Assembly (NCBI RefSeq): GCF_003935895.2
Contig: NZ_CP054058.1
Location: forward strand, 3,019,177 to 3,083,176
Length of the DNA stretch: 64,000 nt
From: Scandinavium goeteborgense
GTDB taxonomy: Bacteria; Pseudomonadota; Gammaproteobacteria; Enterobacterales; Enterobacteriaceae
Direction: 5' to 3'
Part shown: piece after piece, positions 37,581 to 47,829 of the stretch
Position numbering within the stretch: position 1 is the first letter of the stretch
Layout of the letters: every line of letters begins with the position of its first letter
The notes under the pieces: model-generated
Told to the model about the DNA's origin: nothing
Databases searched by the model: none
The model's input: only the letters and a program-made list of their open reading frames with translations
Position numbers and translations under genes: made by a program

Positions 37581-38671
37581 TGCACCGTAACCTTCGGTTC
37601 GACGGACAGACCCAGCGGCAGCGGATGATTCGCATCCAGGCCTTTATCAATCACGATTTTCACCGGTACGCGCTGGACGATTTTTACGTAGTTACCGGTG
37701 GCATTTTCTGCCGGGAAGGCGGAGAACTTCGCCCCGCTGCCCTGCTGAATGCTATCGACGTGCCCTTCCAGTTCCATATCCGGCCACGCGTCGACCGACA
37801 TGCTGACTTTATTCCCCGGCTTCATTCTTTCAAGCTGAGACTCTTTAAAGTTGGCGGTAATCCATACGTCGGTTGAAACCAGTGAAAACAGCGCCGTGCC
37901 CGCCTGCACCAGAGTGCCGTTTTGCACATTACGTTTGGTGACGAAGCCGTCAAACGGGGCGCGCACTTCGGTATAGGAAAGGTTCAGGTCCGCCGTTTCC
38001 AGCTGGGCTTTGGCCTGATCGACCTGACGCTCGCGTGCTTCAACGTTGGTTTCCTGCTGGCGGATTTGCAGCTGCACCTGATCGGCCACTTCCAGCTGCG
38101 CCTTGGCGCTGGCTAATCCCGCCTGAGCGCTGCGCAGTTGCGCATTCGCCGAATCGATATTCTGTTGGGTGGTCGCTCGGGGATCGACGCCGCGCTGACG
38201 ACGGTAGGAGGCTTCGGCGTTGGCCATATCAGCCTGCGCCTTCAGCACCTGCGCGCGCGCTTCGTCACGCTGAGCGGGATATTGCACTTTTGACAGCGCC
38301 AGCTGCGCCTGCGCCTGATGGAGCTGCGCCACCGCCAGCCCCAACTGGGCTTTCGCCTGATCTCGCTGGGCGGTGTTATCCCGAGGATCGATAACCACCA
38401 GCAGATCGCCTTTTTTCACGCGCTGGTTATCGGACACTTTCAGCTCGGTTACGTAACCCGCGGCTTTCGGCGCGATGGTCACCGCGTTGCCATCGGTAAA
38501 CGCATCGTCGGTGGTTTCCTCATTGCGGGTCAAAAACCACCACACCAGCGCAATGATCAGCATCACCACGACCACAATTCCCAGAATGATTAAGGGCTTC
38601 TTTCCAGGCTTCTTGTTAGTGGGTGTCTCGTTATTTTGTTCTTTTTCAGAAGGGGTATTCGTCTCTGCCAT
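37577..38671 (-). CDS. EmrA-like membrane-fusion protein (HlyD family)
   Basis: A 364-residue adaptor. A cytoplasmic tail of about 25 residues and one membrane anchor (L-I-I-L-G-I-V-V-V-V) lead to the T-D-D-A-F-T-D-G motif typical of EmrA. A lipoyl half-motif, a long coiled coil rich in Ala and Gln (about 100-210) and a beta-barrel follow. It bridges the EmrB-like pump and the outer-membrane channel. It is the first gene of the pump operon, 112 bp downstream of ybiR; no dedicated regulator is adjacent. Confidence 0.9.
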   Translation of the reverse strand: MAETNTPSEKEQNNETPTNKKPGKKPLIILGIVVVVMLIIALVWWFLTRNEETTDDAFTDGNAVTIAPKAAGYVTELKVSDNQRVKKGDLLVVIDPRDNTAQRDQAKAQLGLAVAQLHQAQAQLALSKVQYPAQRDEARAQVLKAQADMANAEASYRRQRGVDPRATTQQNIDSANAQLRSAQAGLASAKAQLEVADQVQLQIRQQETNVEARERQVDQAKAQLETADLNLSYTEVRAPFDGFVTKRNVQNGTLVQAGTALFSLVSTDVWITANFKESQLERMKPGNKVSMSVDAWPDMELEGHVDSIQQGSGAKFSAFPAENATGNYVKIVQRVPVKIVIDKGLDANHPLPLGLSVEPKVTVQ

Positions 38672-38783
38672 AGCGTCACAACGGTCCTGTGGGTTAACGG
38701 CGTATCACATTCGCCGTTCACTAAACTTAGGAGGTTGCTCTACATTTGCCAGGAATTTGCCAGGAAATCCTGACAAATCCGCA

Positions 38784-39896
38784 CTATCTGACAAGGCTCA
38801 ACAGGACAAAACCGACCAACGCGGCCCACAGCAGCATCGGGATGGAATAGAGGTGAAAGCGCCACCAGATGCGGCGGTTGTCGGCCATACGCAGCGCAAT
38901 CAGGTTGGCGAGCGAGCCCGGTAACAGGCCAAATCCGCCGACGTTTACCGCCCACGCCAGCAGTATCGATGGTGGAACATAGTTAATCAGCAAAATAGTG
39001 GAAGGCACGTTGCTGATCACCTGCGACAGACCGATGGCCGTCAGCCAGAGCCCTACGTCAGATAAACCGCCAACGCCGGACAACGCATGATGCAGCGCCG
39101 GAAGCTGGGTCATCAAATGCACATCCACAAACATTGCCATGAACACCAGCAGCAGCGTCCAGTCGACGCTGAACACTACGCGCCGCTCGAGGATTAAGAA
39201 ACCGAGGGCAAGAACCGCCAGGCCCCATAGCTCCTGGCGCATCTCAAGGCTCAGCAAGAATATCAGGTAGAACGCGAGGCAACACCAGACCAGTTTTGGC
39301 TTCCAGTTCGGCGTGCGCTCCCCGCTCTGGAAATGCAGCGCTTTGGCGGGAAAGCAAAACCAGCACAGCACCAGCAGCGTGAGCATCATCGCCAGCGCCA
39401 GCGGAGCCATTTGCCAACTGAATGACAGGAACGACAGCCCGGAACGGCCCCACAACAGGATATTTTGCGGATTACCAATCGGCGTGAGCAACGAGCCCGC
39501 GTTGACCGCCAGCGCCTCGAAGATAATCAGCCGGTTGACCGGAATGGCGCTCCACTTTTTCAGGGTCAGCGTCAGGGGCACCACGATAAACAGCGCCACA
39601 TCGTTGGTCAGAAACGTCGACAGAACCGCCGCCGCCAGCACCATAAACATCGCCAACTGGCGTTCGGTCACGAAACGTCGCGCCATTTTACGGCCCAGCA
39701 CGTCGAAATAACCGCTCTGCTCGACGCCTTTGGTCAGCAGCATCAGGCCGCTCAGCGTGACGATGGTGTGCCAGTCAATGGCGCCGGGCCAGGAAGCAGG
39801 ATGAAACGGAACAAATAAAGAAAGGAGGAAACCGGTGAGGATCAGCAGATGTAAAAAGCGGTCACGCATTAGCGACCGCAGAAAAGGGAGGTTCAT
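38784..39896 (-). CDS. ybiR: YbiR, putative membrane transporter of the ArsB/NhaD (citrate-transporter-like) superfamily
   Basis: A 370-residue protein (E. coli 372) with about ten membrane helices. It carries the ion-transporter superfamily signatures [13 protein letters not shown] and [14 protein letters not shown]. The substrate is unknown. Its ATG overlaps the mntR stop (ATGA), as in E. coli, so it is coupled to the manganese regulator, which hints at a link to metal homeostasis. Confidence 0.9.
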   Translation of the reverse strand: MNLPFLRSLMRDRFLHLLILTGFLLSLFVPFHPASWPGAIDWHTIVTLSGLMLLTKGVEQSGYFDVLGRKMARRFVTERQLAMFMVLAAAVLSTFLTNDVALFIVVPLTLTLKKWSAIPVNRLIIFEALAVNAGSLLTPIGNPQNILLWGRSGLSFLSFSWQMAPLALAMMLTLLVLCWFCFPAKALHFQSGERTPNWKPKLVWCCLAFYLIFLLSLEMRQELWGLAVLALGFLILERRVVFSVDWTLLLVFMAMFVDVHLMTQLPALHHALSGVGGLSDVGLWLTAIGLSQVISNVPSTILLINYVPPSILLAWAVNVGGFGLLPGSLANLIALRMADNRRIWWRFHLYSIPMLLWAALVGFVLLSLVR

Positions 39897-40366
39897 TCAG
39901 CGTGCAGTCCTGCCTGGAGAGTAAACTGACGGAAGCGTTCCAGCGTCTCTTCGCTGACGTGGTGCTCCATACCCTCAGCATCGCGGCGGGCGGTGTCCTG
40001 GCTCACGCCGATCGCCAGTAAAAAAGTCTCCACGATTTGGTGACGTTCGCGGGTTTCCTGCGCCAGCTTCTCGCCTTCCGGCGTCAGAAACACGCCGCGC
40101 CAGGGGATCTGCTGGATAAGACCAACGCCTGCCAGACGTTTTAGCATTTTCGCTACCGTCGGCTGGGAAACGCCTAAACGTGCCGCCATATCGACCTGCC
40201 GCGCTTCGCCCACTTCGCGGATAAGGTCGGAAATCAGCTCAACGTAATCATCAATCAGTTCGCGGCGATGTGCTTCTCGCACCTGACGAAAGCCTTCAAC
40301 ATGTTCTTCGACATTTACCAATTGCGTCACTTTTTTTATTCCTGGAGTGCCCGTGGGACGGCTCAT
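39893..40366 (-). CDS. mntR: MntR, manganese-responsive transcriptional regulator
   Basis: A 157-residue DtxR-family repressor (E. coli 155). The winged helix-turn-helix reads [18 protein letters not shown]. The C-terminal part [11 protein letters not shown] supplies metal ligands and the dimer interface. In E. coli, Mn-MntR represses mntH and mntS and activates the mntP exporter. It diverges from mntS, which has an MntR box in the shared region. Confidence 0.95.
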   Translation of the reverse strand: MSRPTGTPGIKKVTQLVNVEEHVEGFRQVREAHRRELIDDYVELISDLIREVGEARQVDMAARLGVSQPTVAKMLKRLAGVGLIQQIPWRGVFLTPEGEKLAQETRERHQIVETFLLAIGVSQDTARRDAEGMEHHVSEETLERFRQFTLQAGLHAE

Positions 40367-40475
40367 TATGCTTCCTCTACTCGCTGTGACGCGTCAGTGC
40401 ATCAGACAAAAGAGCACCATTGTATAGGATCGTGACCAGAGCACAAAAAATTAACGTTTTAGCAATAGCTAAGTA

Positions 40476-40493
40476 ATATAGCCTGTGCTATAT
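40476..40493. promoter_or_regulatory. MntR box upstream of mntS
   Basis: ATATAGC-CTGT-GCTATAT is an 18-bp interrupted palindrome with the TAGC/GCTA core of the E. coli MntR site. It is 60 bp before mntS and in the intergenic region with mntR. Confidence 0.85.
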
Positions 40494-40552
40494 CTGTATG
40501 TAATACGAACATCCTTCAGGGAGTGAAGGTCTGAAACGTTCAGGAGGTTGTT

Positions 40553-40678
40553 ATGAACGAACTCAAGAGGTGCTTAAACGTGTTTACCCATTCTCCCTTT
40601 AAAGTGCGCCTGATGCTGATCAACATGTTGTGTGACCTGTTCAGCAATAAACCGCAGCAGGACAAGCCTTCCCATTAA
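40553..40678 (+). CDS. mntS: MntS, small manganese chaperone/regulator protein
   Basis: A 41-residue protein (E. coli 42), beginning M-N-E-L-K-R-C and sharing the core H-S-P-F-K-V-R-L-M-L and N-K-P-Q-Q-D-K-P-S with E. coli MntS. A perfect AGGAGG lies 6 bases before the ATG. In E. coli it is made when manganese is scarce, raises available intracellular manganese by inhibiting the MntP exporter, and overlaps the antisense RNA RybA; I cannot confirm the RNA here. It is followed by a terminator. Confidence 0.92.
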   Translation: MNELKRCLNVFTHSPFKVRLMLINMLCDLFSNKPQQDKPSH

Positions 40679-40680
40679 GG

Positions 40681-40710
40681 CGGCGTCGCGGTACGCCGCT
40701 TCATTTTTGT
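40681..40710 (+). terminator. Terminator of mntS
   Basis: Stem GCGGCGT / ACGCCGC with a 6-base loop, followed by TTCATTTTT, directly after the stop. The next 240 bp to opgE hold only its promoter region as far as I can see. Confidence 0.85.
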
Positions 40711-40948
40711 GTCATAAACCTCGGTCATACTGTCCTGTTGACAGCAAAAACCCCGCATTTTTTCCGGATTTGTAATCGCCCTCCCAAAACAATTCGTTAT
40801 GAGTAGTTGACGTAACTATTCATCAACTTTATCTTCTCGCATCCCTGCAGCTTTTGCGCTTCGTCGAACTCCTTTCTTCACGCACTGCCAGGCAGGTTTT
40901 ACCCTTCGACGCCAGGGGACGCACATGGCGGCTTTTTGATTGTGAACT

Positions 40949-42532
40949 ATGAATGTAACACTGAAAGAAACGCTTGCCGCGCGTGGCATGGCGCTTAACC
41001 CATGGACCGGATTTTACTTTTTACAATCGCTGCTGATGAATCTGGCGCTGGGATATTCTTTCAGCCTCCTGTATACCGTCGCGTTTACCTGCGTCCTGCA
41101 TGTGCTGTGGCGCGCGGCGCCGCGCACGCAGAAAGTCCTGCTCGGAATTTATTCCCTGGTGGCGGCTTTTTATTATCCGTTTGGTCAGGCTTATGGCGCG
41201 CCAAACTTTAATACCCTGCTGGCGCTGCATTCGACCAATGCGGAAGAATCCACAGAAATCCTGACGATCTTCCCGTGGTACAGCTATTTCATTTCAGTCT
41301 TTATCTTCGCGCTGGGCGTGATTGCGGTGCGCCGCAAACAGGAAGCCAAACGTGCGTGGAGCAAAATCGACATTCTGTGCCTGCTGTTTTGTGTCGGCGT
41401 CGCCTTTGTGCGTCCGGTTCAGGAAATGGCGTGGGATGGCGTGTTCCGTATCAGCAAAATCGGTTATCCGGCGGTGCGCTTCGTGCACGACGTGGCGATC
41501 AGCAACCAGCAGGTGCTGGATGAACAGGCGCGTCTGGCGCAGTTTTCCAACCTGAAAGACACCTGGAACGTGGTGGCGGTGAAGCCGAAATATCACACCT
41601 ACGTGGTGGTGATTGGCGAAAGCGCGCGTCGTGATGCGATGGGTGCGTTTGGCGGTCACTGGGATAACACCCCGTTTGAGAGCGACGTCAACGGCACGCT
41701 GTTTACCGATTACATTTCTGCCAGCGGCTCAACGCAGAAATCCCTCGGTCTGACGCTCAACCGCGTGGTTGACGGCAAACCACTGTATCAGGATAACTTT
41801 GTGACCCTGGCGAACCGCGCCGGGTTCCAGACGTGGTGGTTCTCGAATCAGGGCCAGATCGGCGAGTACGACACAGCCATTGCCAGTATCGCGAAACGCG
41901 CGGACGAAGTGCATTTCCTGAAAAACGGTGATTTTGAAGCGGATAAAAATACCAAAGACGAAGATCTGCTGAAGATGACGGCGCAGGTGCTGTCCACTGA
42001 ACGCACTCAACCTCAGCTGATCGTTCTGCACCTGATGGGATCACACCCGCAGGCCTGCGATCGCACCCAGGGGAAATACACTGATTTCGTGAAGTCGAAG
42101 GAAACCTCATGCTATCTCTACACCATGACGCAAACCGACCAGCTGTTGAGCAAACTCTACGATCAGCTGCGTGGTTCCGGCGACAGCTTCTCGCTGGTGT
42201 ATTTCTCTGACCACGGTTTAGCCATAAAAGAACGCGGCAAATCGGTGCAGTATCTGGCGCATGATGACAAGTTCCAGCAGAACTTCCAGGTCCCGTTCCT
42301 GGTGCTGTCGAGTGATGACAAAACCCATCGCGTGATTAAAGCGCGCCGTTCGGCGAATGATTTCCTGAGCTTCTTCTCGCAGTGGACCGGTATTCAGGCA
42401 CAAGAGATTGCCACGCCGTACCGTTTTATGTCGAACCAGAAAGCAGGCCAGGTTTACATCACCAACTTCCAGTTGCAGAAAGTGGATTACAACCACCTCG
42501 GAACGGATGTCTTCGACATTGCCGCCCACTGA
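40949..42532 (+). CDS. opgE: OpgE (YbiP), phosphoethanolamine transferase for periplasmic glucans
   Basis: A 527-residue inner-membrane enzyme (E. coli YbiP family, similar length). Four N-terminal membrane helices (to about residue 150) anchor a periplasmic alkaline-phosphatase-fold domain. The nucleophile region is S-G-S-T-Q-K-S, after V-V-V-I-G-E-S-A-R-R-D, and metal ligands include L-H-L-M-G-S-H and Y-F-S-D-H-G. It decorates osmoregulated periplasmic glucans with phosphoethanolamine in E. coli. Confidence 0.93.
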   Translation: MNVTLKETLAARGMALNPWTGFYFLQSLLMNLALGYSFSLLYTVAFTCVLHVLWRAAPRTQKVLLGIYSLVAAFYYPFGQAYGAPNFNTLLALHSTNAEESTEILTIFPWYSYFISVFIFALGVIAVRRKQEAKRAWSKIDILCLLFCVGVAFVRPVQEMAWDGVFRISKIGYPAVRFVHDVAISNQQVLDEQARLAQFSNLKDTWNVVAVKPKYHTYVVVIGESARRDAMGAFGGHWDNTPFESDVNGTLFTDYISASGSTQKSLGLTLNRVVDGKPLYQDNFVTLANRAGFQTWWFSNQGQIGEYDTAIASIAKRADEVHFLKNGDFEADKNTKDEDLLKMTAQVLSTERTQPQLIVLHLMGSHPQACDRTQGKYTDFVKSKETSCYLYTMTQTDQLLSKLYDQLRGSGDSFSLVYFSDHGLAIKERGKSVQYLAHDDKFQQNFQVPFLVLSSDDKTHRVIKARRSANDFLSFFSQWTGIQAQEIATPYRFMSNQKAGQVYITNFQLQKVDYNHLGTDVFDIAAH

Positions 42533-42555
42533 TTCCCCTTTCCGGAATTACAAAC

Positions 42556-42585
42556 AAAAAAATCCGCCCTTGGGCGGATTTTTTA
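42556..42585. terminator. Bidirectional terminator between opgE and ompX
   Basis: AATCCGCCC-TT-GGGCGGATT flanked by A7 on the left and T6 on the right; it can stop both convergent transcripts. Confidence 0.92.
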
Positions 42586-42600
42586 TTATCACCGAAGTGA

Positions 42601-43113
42601 TTAGAAACGGTAACCCACGCCTGCGATCCAGGTGCCAACGTCTACGTTACGAATACGAGACTGCTCGTAAGAGAAGTCCAGTGCAACGTTTTCGATTGGG
42701 TTGAACTGCATACCTGCACCGTAAGAGAAACCGTAGTCGCTCATGTCAGATTTGCTAGCAGGGAAGTCGTTAGCCTGGAATTTACCGTAGCCAACACCGA
42801 CAACACCGTAGATGCTTGCCCAATCGTTGATGCGGTAAGCTGGACCAGCAGTCAGACCGTAGTACTGAGCTTTGTTATAGGTATTGCTTTCGTTGTGATT
42901 CTTCTCGGTATACGTGAAAGAACCAATCCAGCCGAGTGGGTTATTGTCCTGCTCGTAACGGTATTTCAGGTTGAAACCACCTGCTTTGTTCGCTTCGCCC
43001 TGCATATCGCTCTGAGCGTAGCCACCAGTAACGGTAGAAGTTGCAGCTACTGCGGTACCTGCGGTTGCAGCCAGTACAAAGGCCACTGCTGAAAGACGTG
43101 CAATTTTATTCAT
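42601..43113 (-). CDS. ompX: OmpX, small outer-membrane beta-barrel protein
   Basis: A 171-residue protein (E. coli 171): signal peptide cut after VAA in T-A-V-A-A-T-S-T, then eight amphipathic strands ending in G-V-G-Y-R-F with the C-terminal Phe needed for BAM-mediated assembly. It is linked to adhesion and serum resistance. I chose ATG 43113, after GAGGTGG; the frame starts at 43119 only by a GTG. In E. coli its message is repressed by the sRNAs CyaR and MicA near the start. Confidence 0.96.
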   Translation of the reverse strand: MNKIARLSAVAFVLAATAGTAVAATSTVTGGYAQSDMQGEANKAGGFNLKYRYEQDNNPLGWIGSFTYTEKNHNESNTYNKAQYYGLTAGPAYRINDWASIYGVVGVGYGKFQANDFPASKSDMSDYGFSYGAGMQFNPIENVALDFSYEQSRIRNVDVGTWIAGVGYRF

Positions 43114-43468
43114 AACCACCTCAAATGTGCTTCAAGTAAGTCCGTAAGTTTTAAATATATCAAAATTTAATTAAAAACTCTTTGCGATTGTCGTTGTCTA
43201 AGGGTCTCAATCATGTAACTAAACATTTCCACCACTGACAATCCCTATGGAAAATCATCAACTTCCTCGCAGATTTTGCCATTATTGCGCGCATTAACGG
43301 GCGCATTCATCCAGATTAATCCTAAACTGGCAGAGTTTTCACCCTTTGACTGAACTTTATTGTACGGCGCTTTTCTTTGCTTTTTTTCAACAATGCATAA
43401 ACCAGACAGGGGTAATTCATTTACACTGCCTCTTTTACTTCCTTTGACAAAAATTGACAGGAGAAAGG
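43114..43468. other. Intergenic region between divergent ompX and rhtA
   Basis: 355 bp without a supported gene. It is AT-rich on the ompX side (promoter and long leader expected) and ends in a strong ribosome binding site CAGGAGAAAGG for rhtA. I see no further conserved element. Confidence 0.6.
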
Positions 43469-44359
43469 ATGCCAGGCTTGTCGCGTAAGCTCCCGGTATG
43501 GTTGCCGATACTCGTAATACTGATTGCCATGTGCTCGATTCAGAGCGGAGCGGCGCTGGCGAAATCACTTTTTCCCCTGGTGGGCGCACCCGGTGTCACC
43601 GCCCTGCGTCTGGCCCTCGGCACGCTGATTCTGGTGTGCATCTTTAAGCCCTGGCGTTTGCGATTTACCCGAGAGCAGCGCCTGCCGTTGCTATTTTACG
43701 GGTTGTCGCTCGGGGCAATGAACTACCTCTTCTATCTCTCTATTCAGCGCATTCCGCTCGGCGTGGCGGTGGCCCTCGAATTTACCGGCCCATTAGCGGT
43801 GGCGTTGTTTGGTTCTCGTCGCGCAGTCGATTTTGTCTGGGTGGCGCTGGCGGTGCTGGGTCTGTGGTTCCTTCTGCCCCTCGGACAGAGCATAGCCCAT
43901 GTTGATTTAACCGGCGCGGCGTTGGCACTGGGTGCCGGGGCGTGTTGGGCGGTCTACATTATTACCGGCCAACGGGCGGGAGAAGAGCACGGCCCAGCCA
44001 CGGTGGCGATGGGATCGCTGATTGCGGCAGTGGTGTTTGTGCCGATTGGTGCGTTTCAGGCTGGCGACGTGTTGTGGCAGTGGTCAATTTTGCCGCTCGG
44101 TTTGGGCATTGCCATTTTGTCCACGGCGCTGCCCTACTCGCTGGAAATGATCGCCCTCACCCGCTTGCCGACCCGCACCTTTGGCACGCTAATGAGTATG
44201 GAACCGGCGCTGGCAGCCGTCTCAGGGATGCTGTTCCTTAATGAAACGCTGACCGGCACGCAGACCCTCGCGCTGCTGGCGATCATGGCCGCCTCAATGG
44301 GCTCGACGCTCACCCTGCGACGCGAGAGTAAAATAGAGAAAGTCGATATTAGTGAATAA
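43469..44359 (+). CDS. rhtA: RhtA, threonine/homoserine exporter
   Basis: A 296-residue protein (E. coli 295) with ten membrane helices in two EamA repeats (drug/metabolite transporter superfamily). The E. coli signatures A-L-A-K-S-L-F-P-L-V-G-A-P-G-V-T and P-T-R-T-F-G-T-L-M-S-M-E-P are intact. It exports threonine, homoserine and some other amino acids. The ATG at 43469 is placed just after its Shine-Dalgarno sequence. Confidence 0.95.
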   Translation: MPGLSRKLPVWLPILVILIAMCSIQSGAALAKSLFPLVGAPGVTALRLALGTLILVCIFKPWRLRFTREQRLPLLFYGLSLGAMNYLFYLSIQRIPLGVAVALEFTGPLAVALFGSRRAVDFVWVALAVLGLWFLLPLGQSIAHVDLTGAALALGAGACWAVYIITGQRAGEEHGPATVAMGSLIAAVVFVPIGAFQAGDVLWQWSILPLGLGIAILSTALPYSLEMIALTRLPTRTFGTLMSMEPALAAVSGMLFLNETLTGTQTLALLAIMAASMGSTLTLRRESKIEKVDISE

Positions 44360-44365
44360 CCTTGT

Positions 44366-44391
44366 GCCGCAGGGCTATATCTCCCTGCGGC
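44366..44391 (+). terminator. Terminator of rhtA
   Basis: A 9-bp perfect stem GCCGCAGGG / CCCTGCGGC lies 6 bp after the stop; the following T run is short. Confidence 0.7.
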
Positions 44392-44588
44392 CTTCAAAAA
44401 TTATTTTCCAGACACAACCATTTTCCTGCGTAAATATTTCTGCAATAAACAGACCTTTCTTAATTAATTAGGAATCCTTTACAAACAAATACCATACCCC
44501 CTTGTTATAAACGATTTCACCACCTTCAACACCCTCCACGCTATTAAACCGATAGGTATTAACTTTCCGGCAGCATGAACAACCGGTG

Positions 44589-44595
44589 CTATACT
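44589..44595 (+). promoter_or_regulatory. dps promoter -10 element (sigmaS type)
   Basis: CTATACT with a preceding G and following TA matches the sigmaS-preferred -10 of E. coli dps, giving a leader of about 40 bases. The AT-rich upstream 200 bp could host IHF/OxyR binding, which I could not place with certainty. Confidence 0.7.
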
Positions 44596-44607
44596 TATTT
44601 CCGGTAA

Positions 44608-45147
<540 letters not shown>

Positions 45148-45169
45148 GTATACATTTTACTTATCCCTC

Positions 45170-45193
45170 AAAACCCCTCGCCCGAGGGGTTTT
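45170..45193 (+). terminator. Terminator of dps
   Basis: AAAACCCCTCG / CGAGGGGTTTT with a 2-base loop, 23 bp after the stop. Confidence 0.92.
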
Positions 45194-45250
45194 GCACTTT
45201 TATAGTGCATCACACGCCCTTACCTCCCCGCATAAGTAAACCAATTGTAA

Positions 45251-46255
<1,005 letters not shown>

Positions 46256-46282
46256 TGATGGTTAATTAGACGTAAATTTATC

Positions 46283-46302
46283 AGGGGCGGCCTTTCGCCC
46301 CT
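46283..46302 (+). terminator. Intercistronic hairpin between glnH and glnP
   Basis: AGGGGCG / CGCCCCT stem without a T run. Probably it attenuates or protects the message so that GlnH is made in excess over GlnPQ. Confidence 0.6.
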
Positions 46303-46343
46303 GCTCATTTTGAACCACGGTAAAACAGTAACAGGAACATATT

Positions 46344-47003
46344 ATGCAGTTTGACTGGAGCGTCATCTGGCCTGCCATTCCAATCCTGCTGGATGGTGCC
46401 AAAATGACTCTGTGGATTTCGGTCCTCGGGTTAGCGGGCGGTATTATTATCGGCCTCGTCGCGGGTTTAGCCCGCACCTACGGCGGATGGATTGCCAACC
46501 ACGTGGCACTCGTGTTCATCGAAATTATTCGCGGCACGCCAATCGTCGTCCAGGTGATGTATATCTACTTCGCCCTGCCGATGGCCTTCCCGGATATTCG
46601 CATCGACACCTTCACCGCTGCGGTTATCACCATCATGATCAACTCCGGGGCCTACATCGCGGAAATCACCCGCGGGGCCGTGCTGTCGATTCATAAAGGT
46701 TTCAGCGAAGCGGGCCTCGCGCTCGGTTTGTCGCGTCGGGAAGCCATTCGCCACGTGATTATGCCGCTGGCACTGCGCCGCATGCTGCCCTCGCTTGGCA
46801 ACCAGCTGATCATCAGCATCAAAGATACCTCACTGTTCATCGTCATCGGCGCGGCCGAATTGACCCGTAGCGGCCAGGAAATTATCGCTGGCAACTTCCG
46901 TGCCCTGGAGATATGGACCGCCGTCGGCGTGATTTATCTGATCATCACCCAGGTCCTGAACATCGTGCTCCGCATTCTGGAAAGAAGGATGAAAATCCTG
47001 TGA
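46344..47003 (+). CDS. glnP: GlnP, glutamine ABC transporter permease
   Basis: A 219-residue polar amino-acid permease with five membrane helices. The conserved R-G-T-P-I-V-V-Q and the EAA coupling loop [13 protein letters not shown] are clear. It works as a homodimer with GlnQ. Its stop overlaps the glnQ GTG start (GTGA). Confidence 0.96.
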   Translation: MQFDWSVIWPAIPILLDGAKMTLWISVLGLAGGIIIGLVAGLARTYGGWIANHVALVFIEIIRGTPIVVQVMYIYFALPMAFPDIRIDTFTAAVITIMINSGAYIAEITRGAVLSIHKGFSEAGLALGLSRREAIRHVIMPLALRRMLPSLGNQLIISIKDTSLFIVIGAAELTRSGQEIIAGNFRALEIWTAVGVIYLIITQVLNIVLRILERRMKIL

Positions 47004-47722
47004 TTGAATTTAAAAACGTCTCCAAGCATTTTGGTCAAACCCAGGTGCTGCACAACATCGATTTGAACATCACTCAAGGTGAAGTGGTGGTGATTATCGG
47101 GCCATCTGGCTCAGGTAAATCCACTCTGCTGCGCTGCATCAATAAGCTCGAAGAAATCACCAGCGGCGACCTCGTGGTCGACGGCCTGAAGGTCAATGAC
47201 CCGAAAGTCGACGAGCGATTGATTCGTCAGGAAGCCGGGATGGTGTTTCAGCAGTTTTACCTGTTCCCGCATCTGACGGCGCTGGAAAACGTGATGTTTG
47301 GCCCACAGCGCGTGCGCGGTGCATCCAAAGCCGAAGCCGAAAAGGTGGCGAAAGACCTGCTGGCTAAAGTCGGTCTTGCCGAGCGCGGGCATCACTATCC
47401 TTCCGAGCTTTCCGGCGGCCAGCAGCAGCGTGTGGCGATTGCCCGCGCGCTGGCGGTGAAACCGAAGATGATGCTGTTCGATGAGCCGACGTCTGCGCTC
47501 GACCCGGAGCTGCGCCACGAAGTGCTGAAAGTGATGCAGGATTTAGCCGAGGAAGGCATGACGATGGTTATCGTGACCCACGAAATCGGCTTTGCCGAGA
47601 AAGTGGCATCGCGTCTGATCTTCATCGATAAAGGCCGTATCGCGGAAGACGGCAATCCTCAAACGCTGATCGACAACCCGCCGAGCCTGCGCTTGCAGGA
47701 ATTCTTGCAGCACGTGTCGTAA
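47000..47722 (+). CDS. glnQ: GlnQ, glutamine ABC transporter ATPase
   Basis: A 240-residue ATPase, identical in length to E. coli GlnQ. Walker A is G-P-S-G-S-G-K-S, signature L-S-G-G-Q-Q-Q-R, Walker [12 protein letters not shown], and the switch His is in V-T-H-E-I-G. I chose the GTG at 47000, overlapping the glnP stop, since it gives the exact E. coli start [11 protein letters not shown]. Confidence 0.96.
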   Translation: MIEFKNVSKHFGQTQVLHNIDLNITQGEVVVIIGPSGSGKSTLLRCINKLEEITSGDLVVDGLKVNDPKVDERLIRQEAGMVFQQFYLFPHLTALENVMFGPQRVRGASKAEAEKVAKDLLAKVGLAERGHHYPSELSGGQQQRVAIARALAVKPKMMLFDEPTSALDPELRHEVLKVMQDLAEEGMTMVIVTHEIGFAEKVASRLIFIDKGRIAEDGNPQTLIDNPPSLRLQEFLQHVS

Positions 47723-47729
47723 TGCCCTG

Positions 47730-47752
47730 CTCTCCCCCGCCCTGGGGGAGAG
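47730..47752 (+). terminator. Terminator of glnHPQ
   Basis: A 9-bp perfect stem CTCTCCCCC / GGGGGAGAG lies 7 bp after glnQ. Its sequence resembles the CCCTCTCCC repeat family in this window. Confidence 0.65.
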
Positions 47753-47787
47753 AATCCTCCCAAAATCTGCCTGCCCTCCCTGAGTCG

Positions 47788-47796
47788 CTATACTTA
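47788..47796 (+). promoter_or_regulatory. ybiO promoter -10 element (sigmaS type)
   Basis: CTATACTTA is identical to the dps -10 and lies about 35 bp before the ybiO start. E. coli ybiO is known as a sigmaS-dependent mechanosensitive channel gene. Confidence 0.6.
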
Positions 47797-47829
47797 TCAT
47801 TTTGTTAATGATTTGAAAGGGAGTTGCCT

